Positions 30,139 through 41,975 of a DNA stretch of 64,000 nt are shown here, one piece after another. The translations under genes and the position numbers were made by a program. The stretch spans positions 53,230 to 117,229 of the forward strand of contig NW_019775192.1 in NCBI RefSeq assembly GCF_001039355.2, in the 5' to 3' direction. How positions within the stretch are numbered: the first letter of the stretch is position 1; each line of letters begins with the position of its first letter. The stretch is from Lingula anatina. Lineage: Eukaryota > Brachiopoda > Lingulata > Lingulida > Lingulidae. Below the pieces are notes generated by a model. That model had not been told where the DNA came from. It searched no databases and saw nothing but the letters and a program-made list of their open reading frames with translations.

Positions 30139-32212
30139 TGAAAATCTTAACACAAAACAAACCTCATTTTACAAATTGCAAGTGCAATTCCACCAGAGTT
30201 ACAAGTTATGGTTTCATAATGCCCCTTACATAAGTGAATGTTATGGCATTATGTAGCATGCAGATAACCTTGAGGATAAATGTCATTTTCAACTGCAATG
30301 TACCAGTATCAGATGCTGTGGTTTTACGTACAAAAGTTGTATGGTTTATCACATGGGTTGGAAAAGGTCGGATATAACTGTTCCATTAAAACCTTGAGAC
30401 TGATTCAGAAGGTGTGCAGAGACTAAAAGATTGGTTGAAGAAAAGCAACAGAAACTTTTTGAAATGCAAGATTTTAATAAATTTCTAATTATCCATTGTG
30501 CAAGCACAGATCTTGTCGTTCTGAGTTCAGTTAAGTTGATTATGTGTACATTCAAAGCAATTATCCATATTTATTAGAACCCATAGTATTAAATGGACAA
30601 ACAGTGATCAGGAAGATTGTATTTCTTTCAAGTTAATGATAACTACTTCTATAAAATTTTGTCTACAAACAAAGATGGCATTTTCATGAAGAGAACAGAT
30701 AAACTCCTTTTTATTTACCTACTTAATGTAACTAACTGATGTCTGATGTGACTTAAGTCCTACTATAGTTATTGTGAACAGATATTATTTATTTCTAGCA
30801 GTTTGAGCCAAATAGTGCTCAACATCCAACTGACAGTTGAGTCATATATGGTTCCAAGACCAACAAGCAGTTCAGTTTTGTCTTTCTGATAACTACAATA
30901 TTAACTTTTGTATTTTTCATCATGTTTCATTTAAATACATATTGAACTTGCTATGCAAAGAAAAGTATGTGTTGTGTGTAATCAAATGAAAATTGTACGC
31001 TTTACTGTATCATGTAAATAGACACTGCCTACAACAGAGGGCAGTTGAAAGAAGCAGCTAGTGTACTGACAAAGCAATAAAAGAAAGTCTCTAATAGTAA
31101 TGGTTGCTAAGAATAGTCATAAGAGTGGGCAAAAATTTGTTATCGAAGTGGTGATAATGTAACAGGAACTGAAGCTATAAAAATAAAGGTTACATATATA
31201 CATAGCTTAATTGTAGTCTCATTTCATAATGGCAGAATGGTTTTACCCCAAAAAGTCGAATATACTGGAAGGGCATCATCTCTGAATTTTGTCTTTGCTT
31301 TTCCACTGGGGAAGTAGGTTCCACTATGGAACCTTTGGACCAATGAACCCTTGATTAAAAAACGATGAAAATGTTACCATATTTTGGACCAATGAACCTT
31401 CGGACTATCGAGACGCCCCCTTTCCACCACACGATTCAGCTCGAAGGTCACGAAAGCAACATACGGGGTCAAAGTGGTCCTTACAGATACTAGCATGTTT
31501 CAACACTACACTTGGATCTTTTAACTTCAAAGCATTGATCCAAATTTGGTGTTTTGCTGTGTCTGAAGGTAGAACAAAATATCTGACGTCTTTCTAATTG
31601 TATCCTTGAATATTGCACCCGTTTTTTGCGTTGAATTATAGTATATTGATTTATGTTGTTAATAAATTAGTTAACATTTTGTGCGTTTTAGAAAGCAGTA
31701 AGTCTTTAATAATCACACTGCTAAATACGACGGATAAGCAGTTCATAACTGTTACAATAGGCTAATTATGGACAGAAAATGTGGACATCTTTGGCCATTG
31801 CCTGCGTCTGTCACTGACTTTGCCATGTTGTGCAATTTTTGGTATTTGTTTTTCATTTTAAAACTCGATGAAGAAGAGGTTAAATCGTTTTGCAGTACTC
31901 ATGAACAGGACTATAACAAAGCAAGGGTTTACAAAACAATCCTGAGTAGATTACAATTCTCCATATTATGGAATTATTTGTAAAATTTTCATTTTAACTG
32001 ACTGACAATGGGTCTGAAGCCCAGTGCTAAGCTCAGTGCTAATTACATTTCCTGCAGGTGGCCGGTACACGCTTCTAGGCGTTGTGGTAGTTGAGACGAC
32101 CTGTATTGCGTTCTCACGTGACCATCGGCCATAACAAGACAAATGTATGCAGAATGATGTGCGATGAATGCGAGCTCATAGCTTCGCTTAGAGTCGTTGG
32201 TTCGACCGTAAA
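30139..32212. other. PRPF31 3' UTR and intergenic, contig 3 copy
   Basis: Non-coding. AATAAA signals at 31076 and 31182 are candidate poly(A) signals, which would give a 3' UTR of about 0.9-1.05 kb. Beyond that lies a decayed MITE (31322-31412) and the upstream region of the SAM gene. Confidence 0.45.
31322..31412. repeat. MITE with left end deleted (allele of 38036-38153)
   Basis: Contains the right inverted repeat 'ggaccaatgaaccttcggac', but the left repeat present in the other copy is replaced by 'aagtaggttcc'. Confidence 0.65.
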
Positions 32213-32503
32213 ATGTCAGGTCCTGTAGAGCGATGGCTGGAGACATTTATGTGTAAACAATATGCTCCTGCATTCGAAGCTTACGGCTACAGAACGTTAG
32301 AATCGGTAAGGCATGTGTCAATTTCTCAAGTTACAAAATGGCTGCCCAATTTCGTATTTGCCCTCGAAAATAATACAGTCATTTCGCATTCGTTTTACAG
32401 GTTTGTCAACTGAGTCTTAGCCAGTTACAATCGATTGGAGTAACCCCTGATCACTGTGATAAGATTTTAGAGAACGTGTCAGTGCTTCGGCAAACATTAA
32501 TGG
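32213..32503 (+). CDS. SAM-domain exons 1-2 of the SAM/TCF20-like gene, second copy
   Basis: Exons 32213-32305 and 32401-32503 encode MSGPVERWLETFMCKQY, AFEAYGYRTLES and VCQLSLSQLQSIGVTPDHCDKILENV in pieces: a SAM domain of about 60 residues, identical in protein to 38958-39248. The contig ends at 32849 before the next exon. See 38958-41637 for interpretation. Confidence 0.8.
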
Positions 32504-32848
32504 GTAAGTATTAACCGTAAGTGGTTTATAAACCAAATCGCCTCCCAAGTCAAGTTAAATCAGAACATTCGCACTTCAGGCAAAATATCCGTACCAGAGC
32601 CTCAGCCTTCCTTGAAGAGTTGGAGGAGTTGCATACAGAGCAGGGAACAGAGTCCATTCAAACATGCCCGCACCACACTTCCCTTTCAAGTTTTGACAGA
32701 TCACACATTGTCTTTAAATTTGTGAACTAAAAGAAATTTGTTATTTATCAAAATCAGCTAAATTTTGTCATGTACAATCAATATAGTGAAATATAGTCTA
32801 TGGAAACTTGGGTATGTATTTGGCCTAGGTGATTTTTTTTTTTTTTTT

Positions 32849-32849
32849 N
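32849..32849. other. Assembly gap (contig 3 / contig 4)
   Basis: A single n directly after a long T-run. At 39577 onward the same T-run continues into different sequence, so the contig simply stopped here. Confidence 0.9.
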
Positions 32850-32867
32850 ATGTATTTCATTTTCCAG

Positions 32868-35800
32868 ATGTTATACACAAATTTTTGAGGGACATTTACT
32901 CTCAGCGGTTCCCAGAATTAGAGTCATTAGTTCCTCTGCCATTGGATTACATAAAAACTGTCAAGGTGAGAGCACAAGTTGAACATATCTCATTGACCTG
33001 TTTCTGGAAATGTAAAAATGTTTTTTGGTCAAAAAAAAAAAACAAAAAAAAAACATTGATATGGATTTCTTTATTAAGACATGTGTCTCTTCAATGGTTT
33101 AAGATGTCTTATAAATGAGTATTTAAAGGTACATACGAACCGAGCATCGGTGGAGTGTGGATTCCCAGTAACACATATAAACCACTTCTACTAGTTTCTT
33201 ATGTGACTCAAGTAAATTCGACATGCCAAGGGATAAACTGAATAGAGCACTCGATCAGCCATAAAAGAGCTTTAGACTGCTCCTTTCTTTAAATTTTTGG
33301 TTGTAAATTTAACCTACTTTCGTGACCCACTTTCCTGCCCCATTGACATACAGCTTAGAATGTTAGCAGAAAAATCCGTTCAAACATCATTTTCGGGTAA
33401 AATTAATGAATGCCTTTTGGTAATTCTCTTAGTTATACTACTTGAAACTATATGCTGGCATTTGGTTGGTTTTTGTGACAAAAAAATTGACTTTGTATGC
33501 ATCTTTAACATAAATGTTTCTTTCAGGAACTTGGAAATAACATAGATGATTCAAAGAAAAATGAAGCATTACAAGATATTGTAACCTCAGCTACTATAAT
33601 GGTGGTTAGTGTCACTGCTTCAACCACTCAAGGGTAGGTTCCTAAGGTCGGCACTGTCAAGGAAAACATTTGTAAATTTTCTCACAAGTCATCATAATTT
33701 GGAGAAAAAAAGTGCCTGATATTATCCATGAATTAACAATAAAGTATGGGTTATTTTAGAGGAAAATTTTCATTGAAAGGACTTTAATTTTTAGTATTTT
33801 TGCCTTTTATATTCACTACATTTAAAATTTACTTAATCATGAGAACAATTTAGTTTTCTTTCTGGTGTGTACATCTGAAATTCATATTGTTTTTAACCTT
33901 TTGACACCTCGTCCAGTAAGAATACTCTAAACAAGGAATGAAAAAGTCGTATGAAATTCCCTTTTTGATGCAAAAAAGTCTTGATTTACCATGGACTGTA
34001 AATTATCTTGACACACTATCTCAATCAGCAATTATTTCAATTTCTGGAGAAGCACTGTGTCTTGAGGGCTATTTATTTATTTATTTATTTATTTTTCTTT
34101 TCAGAACACCACTTTCCCAAGAAGATCTAGAAAGGGTGATGGAAGCATGTGATATGGTAAGTTCTTGTAGGAGTACATATATCTTTAGAATATTGTGTAT
34201 AATGTACAAATTAATTACTTCAAACTCACTGCATCTTTACTTTAGGTGGCTATAAATTGATAAGTAAGTCTTGGAATAGAAAGAAGATAATGATACTTTA
34301 TGATAAACTTGTCCACAGTTTTTGAACACTCACATGTGCTTAAGAGTGGCCAGTGTCAAATATATCAGTAGTCAAATTCAGTACTTAACCATGATCTGAG
34401 AGCTTATATTACCCTTATGATAAGATATATGAATTGCAGTTAAAATAACTTTTCTCCTTTGTTGAAGTAGTAAATGGTTTATTTTGTATTTTTTAAAGTT
34501 GGTTGGCTTAGCATCAAGGTGTCATTGAATTATTTTTCCTACATAACAGGCCATTGAACTGTGTGGCTTCAAAGAGAAGATTTTCCAGTATGTAGAGTCC
34601 AGAATGACTTTTATTGCACCTAATCTTTCCATTATTGTTGGCGCATCTACAGCTGCAAAGATAATGGGTTAGTGCCAAATAGTTTTACTAATGTTCTAGT
34701 TTGTTCCAATATAGCAGGTCTAAAGCACATAACAATCTGTCTTATTTTTTTTATAAAGTTATAAAAGGTTAATTTGCACGCTGTTGTTTTTATATGATAT
34801 TGGTAAATATATATTATATGATATTGCATGGAATCTTATTACCAAATTCTTAATATGAAGAAATAATCTTATCACAAAATATTACATAGGTGTTGCTGGT
34901 GGCCTGACCAACTTATCCAAGATGCCATCATGCAATGTGTTAGTCCTTGGAGCACAGAAAAGAACTTTGTCTGGCTTTTCCACCACAGCAATTATGCCTC
35001 ACACAGGTTATATCTATTACTGTGAGCTTGTCCAGAACACTCCCCCTGTAAGTTATGTGTGGTTTTGCAGACTAATTTGTAAATGTTTGTAAATATTTTT
35101 GATTAATATGTAATTTAATAGTGTTGTCAATTGTGTTTTTATTAGAAGAATGGACAGGCAAAAGAAAGCGTGCATCTGATATTACACACATATATTAATG
35201 CAACTGCATGTGCATGCACACAAACACACACACACACGAGAATAGATAGGTACAATTAGTTATGATTAATATTTCATCCAGGACATGAGGCGGAAAGCTG
35301 CCAGGTTAGTTGCAGGGAAGTGTACGCTGGCTGCACGCGTAGATTCATTCCATGAGAGTCAAGACGGAGCAATTGGAGACCAACTCAAAGCTGAAATAGA
35401 GCAAAAATTAGACAAAATGGTAGAACCACCCCCAGTGAAACAGGTCAAAGCTCTCCCTGCTCCAATTGATGCATCCAAGAAGAAAAGAGGAGGACGAAGG
35501 TGGATTTATTTTATTTTTTTATAAAGATTGTTTGTCAGAGATGAATTATATATATTTCCAATGAACATCATTAGGTAAAACTTTTTTCCACAGAAATGTA
35601 TATTATAACAGGGTTTTCTAATTGTGATCTATAAAAAACCATGTGGTATGGATTTGCTGTTTGTCTATCAATGATTATTTTCTTTTACTATCCTTCTTAG
35701 GGCAAGAAAAATGAAGGAACGGAATGGTATGACAGAAATGAGGAAAGCTGCAAATAGATTAAATTTTGGAGAGGTATGTTTGCAAAAATATACTTATCAT

Positions 35801-36886
35801 AATAAGACATAGAGATATTAATGGCAAGTATTTTATTTGAAATGTAAAAGTTCAGCTCCTGGGAAATTTTCACTCTGATGAGCAGAAATCAATGTAGTAC
35901 TTACATATTAGATAAAATACTCTTATTTCAGTGATCTTTGGAAAAATTCAGCTGATTTTCAATTCTCATGATATTTTTCAGGAAAAGCAATTTGTGTGAT
36001 ATAAGTATATTCTTCTCTTTTAGATTGAAGAGGATGCATATCAGGATGATCTTGGGTTCTCTTTGGGAACACTGAAGAGCAAATCTGGTCGCATTAGAGG
36101 ACCACCTGTGGATTCAAAGACTAAAGCCAGAATATCCAAAACACTGCAGGTGAATAAAGCAAATAAAAAAAAGAGAGATTAAGAGGTTGAGAAACTTATT
36201 TAATACAAAAGTCTCAGAAATAAATTGAATATTTTTGCATGGTGACCACATCTTCATAATGTCTATTAAAATTTATAGTTTAGATACAAATTTACGTTAC
36301 TTATTATCTTATTTAATTATTTGTTCATTTATCATTATTTTTGTAGCAAAAACTTCAGAAACAGAATGTGACATGGGGTGGCAGTACAACAGTGAAGAAA
36401 CATGTGTCAGGAACAGCATCCAGTGTAGCATTTACACCTTTACAGGTATGATGTATCACTTTAAGGCCCTTTGCATTTATTTATATTTTACACATATATA
36501 TTTTTAATAAAATGTTTATATATCGTGCATTCCAAGTGGTTGAATAAACTCAGAATATTGAAAGAGTTTCATTGTAGTGTAGATAAAGAAAACTTCTAAG
36601 GCCCGTTTTTGTTAAATAACCTCTGTATGAAATGCAGCATGATATTTAATTATTTATGCCATGTTTGTTTCTTATTACTATAAGGGTACATTTTTTCACT
36701 TCTTATTCTTTGCATTGTAGTCAATGTATCAATTATTCAAATATTTATGCTATTTTCATTCATAATCAACAGGGTTTAGAAATCGTCAATCCACAAGCAG
36801 CAGAAAAGAAGGTACAGGAAGCCAACCAAAAATATTTCTCCACCACAGCAGGCTTCTTAAAAATTAATAGATCAGACCAGAAATGA
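32868..36886 (+). CDS. PRPF31: PRPF31, exons 4 to last (main copy)
   Basis: Ten exons with consistent phases: 32868-32965, 33527-33633, 34105-34156, 34550-34667, 34890-35047, 35282-35499, 35701-35773, 36024-36149, 36347-36445, 36773-36886. With exons 1-2 at 7694-8164 they give 464 codons; adding the missing exon brings the protein close to the roughly 500 residues usual for PRPF31. Recognisable parts in order are FPELESLVPLPLDYIKTVK, IMVVSVTASTTQG (coiled-coil and NOP domain, which clamp U4 snRNA with 15.5K), YVESRMTFIAPNLSIIVGAS, MPHTGYIYYCELVQ, DMRRKAARLVAGKCTLAARV, the basic nuclear-localisation stretch KKKRGGRR, and the C-terminal KKVQEANQKYF. The stop TGA is at 36884. No damaging change is seen. 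Confidence 0.93.
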
Positions 36887-38957
36887 TGAAAATCTTAACA
36901 CCAAACAAACCTCATTTTACAAATTGCAAGTGCAATTCCACCAGAGTTACAAGTTATGGTTTCATAATGCCCCTTACATAAGTGAATGTTATGGCATTAT
37001 GTAGCATGCAGATAACCTTGAGGATAAATGTCATTTTCAACTGCAATGTACCAGTATCAGATGCTGTGGTTTTACGTACAAAAGTTGTATGGTTTATCAC
37101 ATGGGTGGGAAAAGGTCGGATATATCTGTTCCATTAAAACCTTAAGACTTGAAGAAAATCAACAGAAACTTTTTTAAATGCAAAATTTTAATAAATTTCT
37201 AATTATCCATTGTGCAAGCACAGATCTTGACGTTCTGAGTTCAGTTAAGATGATTATGTGTACATTCAAAGCAATTACTAGTATCCATATTTATTAGAAC
37301 CCATAGTATTAAATGGACAAACAGTGATCAGGAAGATTGTATTTCTTTCAAGTTTATGATAACTACTTCTATAAAATTTTGTCTACAAACAAAGATGGCA
37401 TTTTCATGAAGAGAACAGATAAACTCCTTTTTATTTACCTACTTAATGTAACTAACTGATGTCTGATGTGACTTAAGTCCTACTGTAGTTATTTTGAACA
37501 GATATTTATTTCTAGCAGTTTGAGCCAAATAGTGCTCAACATCCAACTGATAGTTGAGTCATATATGGTTCCAAGACCAACAAGCAGTTCAGGTTTGTCT
37601 TTCTGATAACTACAATATTAACTTTTGTATTTTTCATCATGTTTCATTTAAATACATATTGAACTTGCTATGCAAAGAAAAGTATGTGTTGTGTGTAATC
37701 AAATAAAAATTGTACGCTTTACTGTATCATGTAAATAGACACTGCCTACAACAGAGGGCAGTTGAAAGAAGCAGCTAGTGTACTGACAAAGCAATAAAAG
37801 AAAGTCTCTAATAGTAATGGTTGCTAAGAATAGTCATAAGAGTGGGCAAAAATTTGTTATCGAAGTGGTGATAATGTAACAGGAACTGAAGCTATAAAAA
37901 TAAAGGTTACATATATACATAGCTTAATTGTAGTCTCATTTCATAATGGCAGAATGGTTTTACCCCAAAAAGTCGAATATACTGGAAGGGCATCATCTCT
38001 GAATTTTGTCTTTGCTTTTCCACTGGGGCAGTAGTAATAGTCCGAAGGTTCATTGGTCCAAATGTTCACTATGGAACCTTTGGACCAATGAACCCTTGAT
38101 TAAAAAACGATGAAAATGTTACCATATTTTGGACCAATGAACCTTCGGACTATCGAGACGCCCCCTTTCCACCACACGATTCAGCTCGAAGGTCACGAAA
38201 GCAACATACGGGGTCAAAGTGGTCCTTACAGATACTAGCATGTTTCAACACTACACTTGGATCTTTTAACTTCAAAGCATTGATCCAAATTTGGTGTTTT
38301 GCTGTGTCTGAAGGTAGAACAAAATATCTGACGTCTTTCTAATTGTATCCTTGAATATTGCACCCGTTTTTGGCGTTGAATTATAGTATATTGATTTATG
38401 TTGTTAATAAATTAGTTAACATTTTGTGCGTTTTAGAAAGCAGTAAGTCTTTAATAATCACACTGCTAAATACGACGGATAAGCAGTTCATAACTGTTAC
38501 AATAGGCTAATTATGGACAGAAAATGTGGACATCTTTGGCCATTGCCTGCGTCTGTCACTGACTTTGCCATGTTGTGCAATTTTTGGTATTTGTTTTTCA
38601 TTTTAAAACTCGATGAAGAAGAGGTTAAATCGTTTTGCAGTACTCATGAACAGGACTATAACAAAGCAAGGGTTTACAAAACAATCCTGAGTAGATTACA
38701 ATTCTCCATATTATGGAATTATTTGTAAAATTTTCATTTTAACTGACTGACAATGGGTCTGAAGCCCAGTGCTAAGCTCAGTGCTAATTACATTTCCTGC
38801 AGGTGGCTGGTACACGCTTCTAGGCGTTGTGGTAGTTGAGACGACCTGTATTGCGTTCTCACGTGACCATCGGCCATAACAAGACAAATGTATGCAGAAT
38901 GATGTGCGATGAATGCGAGCTCATAGCTTCGCTTAGAGTCGTTGGTTCGACCGTAAA
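36887..38957. other. PRPF31 3' UTR and intergenic, contig 4 copy
   Basis: Same content as 30139-32212, with the intact MITE at 38036-38153. The distance from the PRPF31 stop to the SAM start codon is about 2.1 kb in the same orientation. Confidence 0.45.
38036..38153. repeat. MITE with AGTCCGAAGGTTCATTGG ends
   Basis: Inverted repeats AGTCCGAAGGTTCATTGGTC and the complement around 38131-38152 flank about 75 bp that holds a further partial inverted pair ('ggaacctttggaccaatgaa'). Related copies are at 31322, 62266 and 15256. Confidence 0.75.
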
Positions 38958-41637
38958 ATGTCAGGTCCTGTAGAGCGATGGCTGGAGACATTTATGTGTA
39001 AACAATATGCTCCTGCATTCGAAGCTTACGGCTACAGAACGTTAGAATCGGTAAGGCATGTGTCAATTTCTCAAGTTACAAAATGGCTGCCCAATTTCGT
39101 ATTTGCCCTCGAAAATAATACAGTCATTTCGCATTCGTTTTACAGGTTTGTCAACTGAGTCTTAGCCAGTTACAATCAATTGGAGTAACCCCTGATCACT
39201 GTGATAAGATTTTAGAGAACGTGTCAGTGCTTCGGCAAACATTAATGGGTAAGTATTAACCGTAAGTGGTTTATAAACCAAATCGCCTCCCAAGTCAAGT
39301 TAAATCAGAACATTCGCACTTAAGGCAAAATATCCGTACCAGAGCTCCAGCCTTCCTTGAAGAGTTGGAGGAGTTGCATACAGAGCAGGGAACAGAGTCC
39401 ATTTAAACATGCCCGCACCACACTTCCCTTTCAAGTTTTGACAGATCACACATTGTCTTTAAATTTGTGAACTAGAAGAAATTTGTTATTTATCAAAATC
39501 AGCTAAATTTTGTCATGTACAATCAATATAGTGAAATATAGTCTATGGAAACTTGGGTATGTATTTGGCCTAGGTGATTTTTTTATTTTTTTTTGGGGGG
39601 GGGGGAGGGAGAGTCTGTTTAAGAACAGATGAAGCAGCTGTATTGAGGATCATGTGCCCTCAAGTGTCATACAATGACAGGTGTTGTGAAATACAGTGTG
39701 AGTGTTATACTATAGTAACTCCATCTTCTATGTTACCACATTCAGATGGACCTCTCACCCCTCTCAGACAGATAATATATACCTGGTGACATTTTGGACC
39801 TGAACATGGCATGCGCATGTATATGTGTGTGTGTATGTGTGCGCATCCAGTTACCTTCTGTATATATGTGCATTTGTGCTTGTTCCTACAAATTGCCATA
39901 ACATAAGACTTAAAATATTGCTATGATGAGAAATATGGAACTTGCTTGGGCATAGTGGAGTTGTGACCAGTTGTTAAAAAGCACTAGACTGTAGGTCTCT
40001 TAATTACTGTTATTATCACTAATCATTTGTTGGTAAGTTCCTTAGTGTATCTCTGTTCATTCAGTTGAAAGTCTATAGAAATGACTAGTATGTGTGCAGC
40101 CCTGAGAGGCCCATGTTATCCTCTGCACATAATGTGACACTGTTGTTATTTTTCTCAGGGGCTTAGCCAGGATTTTCAAATTTTGATTTGGCTAGAAATT
40201 TTCAACTGTTAAAACAAAATTCCTGCTCCTCTTGGGTTATTTGTGCGTCTGCTTTGAATTATTGTAGAAGACTCTAAAATCCCCTTTCACTAATGAGCTG
40301 ATAGACTTGATATAGTTTGACTTTATTCACATCAACTGTCTTATATGCAGCATCTGACTGTTGCAAATGAATGATGGTACTTACTTATAAGATAAGAAAA
40401 GAGTAATGCTGTGAAGAAACTGCTTGATTTATGCCAGAAACATCATTGAAATGAATTTAAATTCAATTTATCAAAAACTTGTGAATTCATACATCCCAAA
40501 TATGATTAGAAAAGGGAAAATAAAAGGCCTGTGCAGCTTTGGGCCCAGCATAATATCAGATGTCCATAATAAGCTTCATGTAGCAGAGATTTTTCAATAA
40601 AGCAGTTAGCTGGGTTGAGTTAGGAAAAAATCGATATAAGAATTATACAGACATTCAATACAAATTTTGATGTGAGCTGCAGTGTCAGACTGTGCTACAG
40701 CTGAATAGTCAAGCAGGTTGTTATTTGGGGCAGGATTTAATTTATTTCTGGATATACAATTGTTTGCTGTTAGGGATGGGAATATTGAGATGTAAAACCT
40801 GTCAGTAATGGTATACATTTTGCTTATTAGTATGGTATTCACAAACCCCTGTCATTGTGAATAATTTTGATCTTTGAATATGAACTGATGTAGAAGTGTA
40901 TACTCTTAACTAAGTGACCTAGGTAATAATAGATCTTATGGATTGTAAACAATTACACTTAAAATAGTACATATAAAGTTCATTATGTATACAAAGTATG
41001 GTCTGTTTTGGTGAACCTTTTTACAGTATTTATTCTCTTGGTTAAACTAAAAAAAGAAGTGAAGAGATAATAAAATGAGTGCTCTAGATGATAGTGATTT
41101 TGGCCACTGTTGGTAAATCACTTGGTATGTTGTTAAGAATAACAATAAAGACAGCTTAAGTGCATGAAAGGAGTTCTGTAGGATAAAGTGATGAAATTCA
41201 GTTCAAGTTGGAAGCTCATTTTTCCTTATTAATCTTTTAAAATGTTTATATTTATGTTTTGTAAGAAAATTGAAATATAATGGAAAGCATTATAAACAGG
41301 AGCACAAGAGGGGTGAGATCTATATAAGTGACCATATTAATGTAAATATGAAGTACTGTATTTGGTATATGGCTTAGATGCACAATAAGGTAACTTTAGT
41401 AAATTGAATGCTGTTTGAACCAAGATGTTTCATTCCATTTTATTATAGTTCATATAAAGCAGATTGGTTGTCTCATCCACAGATATTTGCATGGAATATT
41501 AACGCAATATCATTACAAGCTAGAAGGGAATGCAATATTGAATGTAGAAGAACTAATCCTTTGCTTAGCAAAGATTTGTTTATATGGAAGTTCTCCAATG
41601 ACATCCCCCATAGTACATAGCACAGATGTTGAAAAAG
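38958..41637 (+). CDS. SAM-domain N-terminus of the SAM/TCF20-like gene, exons 1-3
   Basis: Exons 38958-39050, 39146-39248 and 41449-41637. Exons 1-2 encode a SAM domain (PVERWLETFMCKQYAPAF ... SLSQLQSIGVTPDHC ... LENVSVLRQTLM), a fold usually used for homo- or hetero-oligomerisation. Exon 2 ends in phase 1. Exon 3 opens in the matching phase and encodes 62 residues of helix-rich sequence (ILTQYHYKLEGNAILNVEE, LCLAKICLYGSSP) ending SPIVHSTDVEK, again in phase 1. Its 3' end and following intron overlap the starts of contigs 5 and 6, where the next exon (AGKAPGTPAVDP) accepts phase 1. The summed exons give one 4665-nt frame through the TCF20-like stop at 55857. I see no stop or other promoter-proximal gene end between; a separate short SAM protein is the alternative. 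Confidence 0.7.
39249..41448. other. Intron 2 of the SAM/TCF20-like gene
   Basis: About 2.2 kb. A G-run of about 12 at 39595 and a weak 'ggggcttagccaggat' MITE-end remnant near 40160 are the only features. No further exon is recognised. Confidence 0.4.
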
Positions 41638-41974
41638 GTGAGGCAAACATTTTCCACAGTTGAACATGATGACATACTGCAAAAGGAATCTGCCATTATC
41701 ATTTTGCTCTTTCTCTTTCTCAAACGAGAAAGGAGTTCAGATACAAGTTCTTCCACTGCTGCCATTATCATATGCAGCTCTGTAAATATATGACAACAGA
41801 AGTAGGTCATACTGATACAAAACATGTTGCTGGGTGGAAAGTGGCATTTATTGCTGTCTTTTGTGTGCTAGTCTATAGGTTTTCTGTGCTCTGGATAAAG
41901 ATGGTTCATATATGCACATGGTAATTGCTCTGCATCTATATCAAAAGGATGTTGAAGAAAGGAAGAAAAATGGA
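41605..41974. repeat. Contig 4 end overlapping the starts of contigs 5 and 6
   Basis: These 370 bases (last 33 of exon 3 and the following intron) recur almost unchanged at 41978-42345 and 46789-47156. They are an assembly overlap, and they establish that contig 4 is followed directly by the TCF20-like contigs. Confidence 0.9.
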
Positions 41975-41975
41975 N
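41975..41975. other. Assembly gap (contig 4 / contig 5)
   Basis: A single n at an unmerged overlap; see 41605-41974. Confidence 0.95.

Larger units (their letters stand above)
27893..32848. repeat. Contig 3 copy of the PRPF31-SAM region (probable second allele)
   Basis: From about 27893 to the gap at 32849 this matches 34677-39590 nearly base for base, including introns, 3' UTR, MITE remains and the SAM exons. Differences are scattered substitutions and small indels. The copy begins beside a Penelope-like fragment and ends at a gap. Confidence 0.85.
34677..39590. repeat. Contig 4 copy of the PRPF31-SAM region
   Basis: Partner of 27893-32848. Here the region is continuous with the upstream PRPF31 exons on the left and with the next exon of the SAM gene on the right, so this is the copy in its native context. 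Confidence 0.85.
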
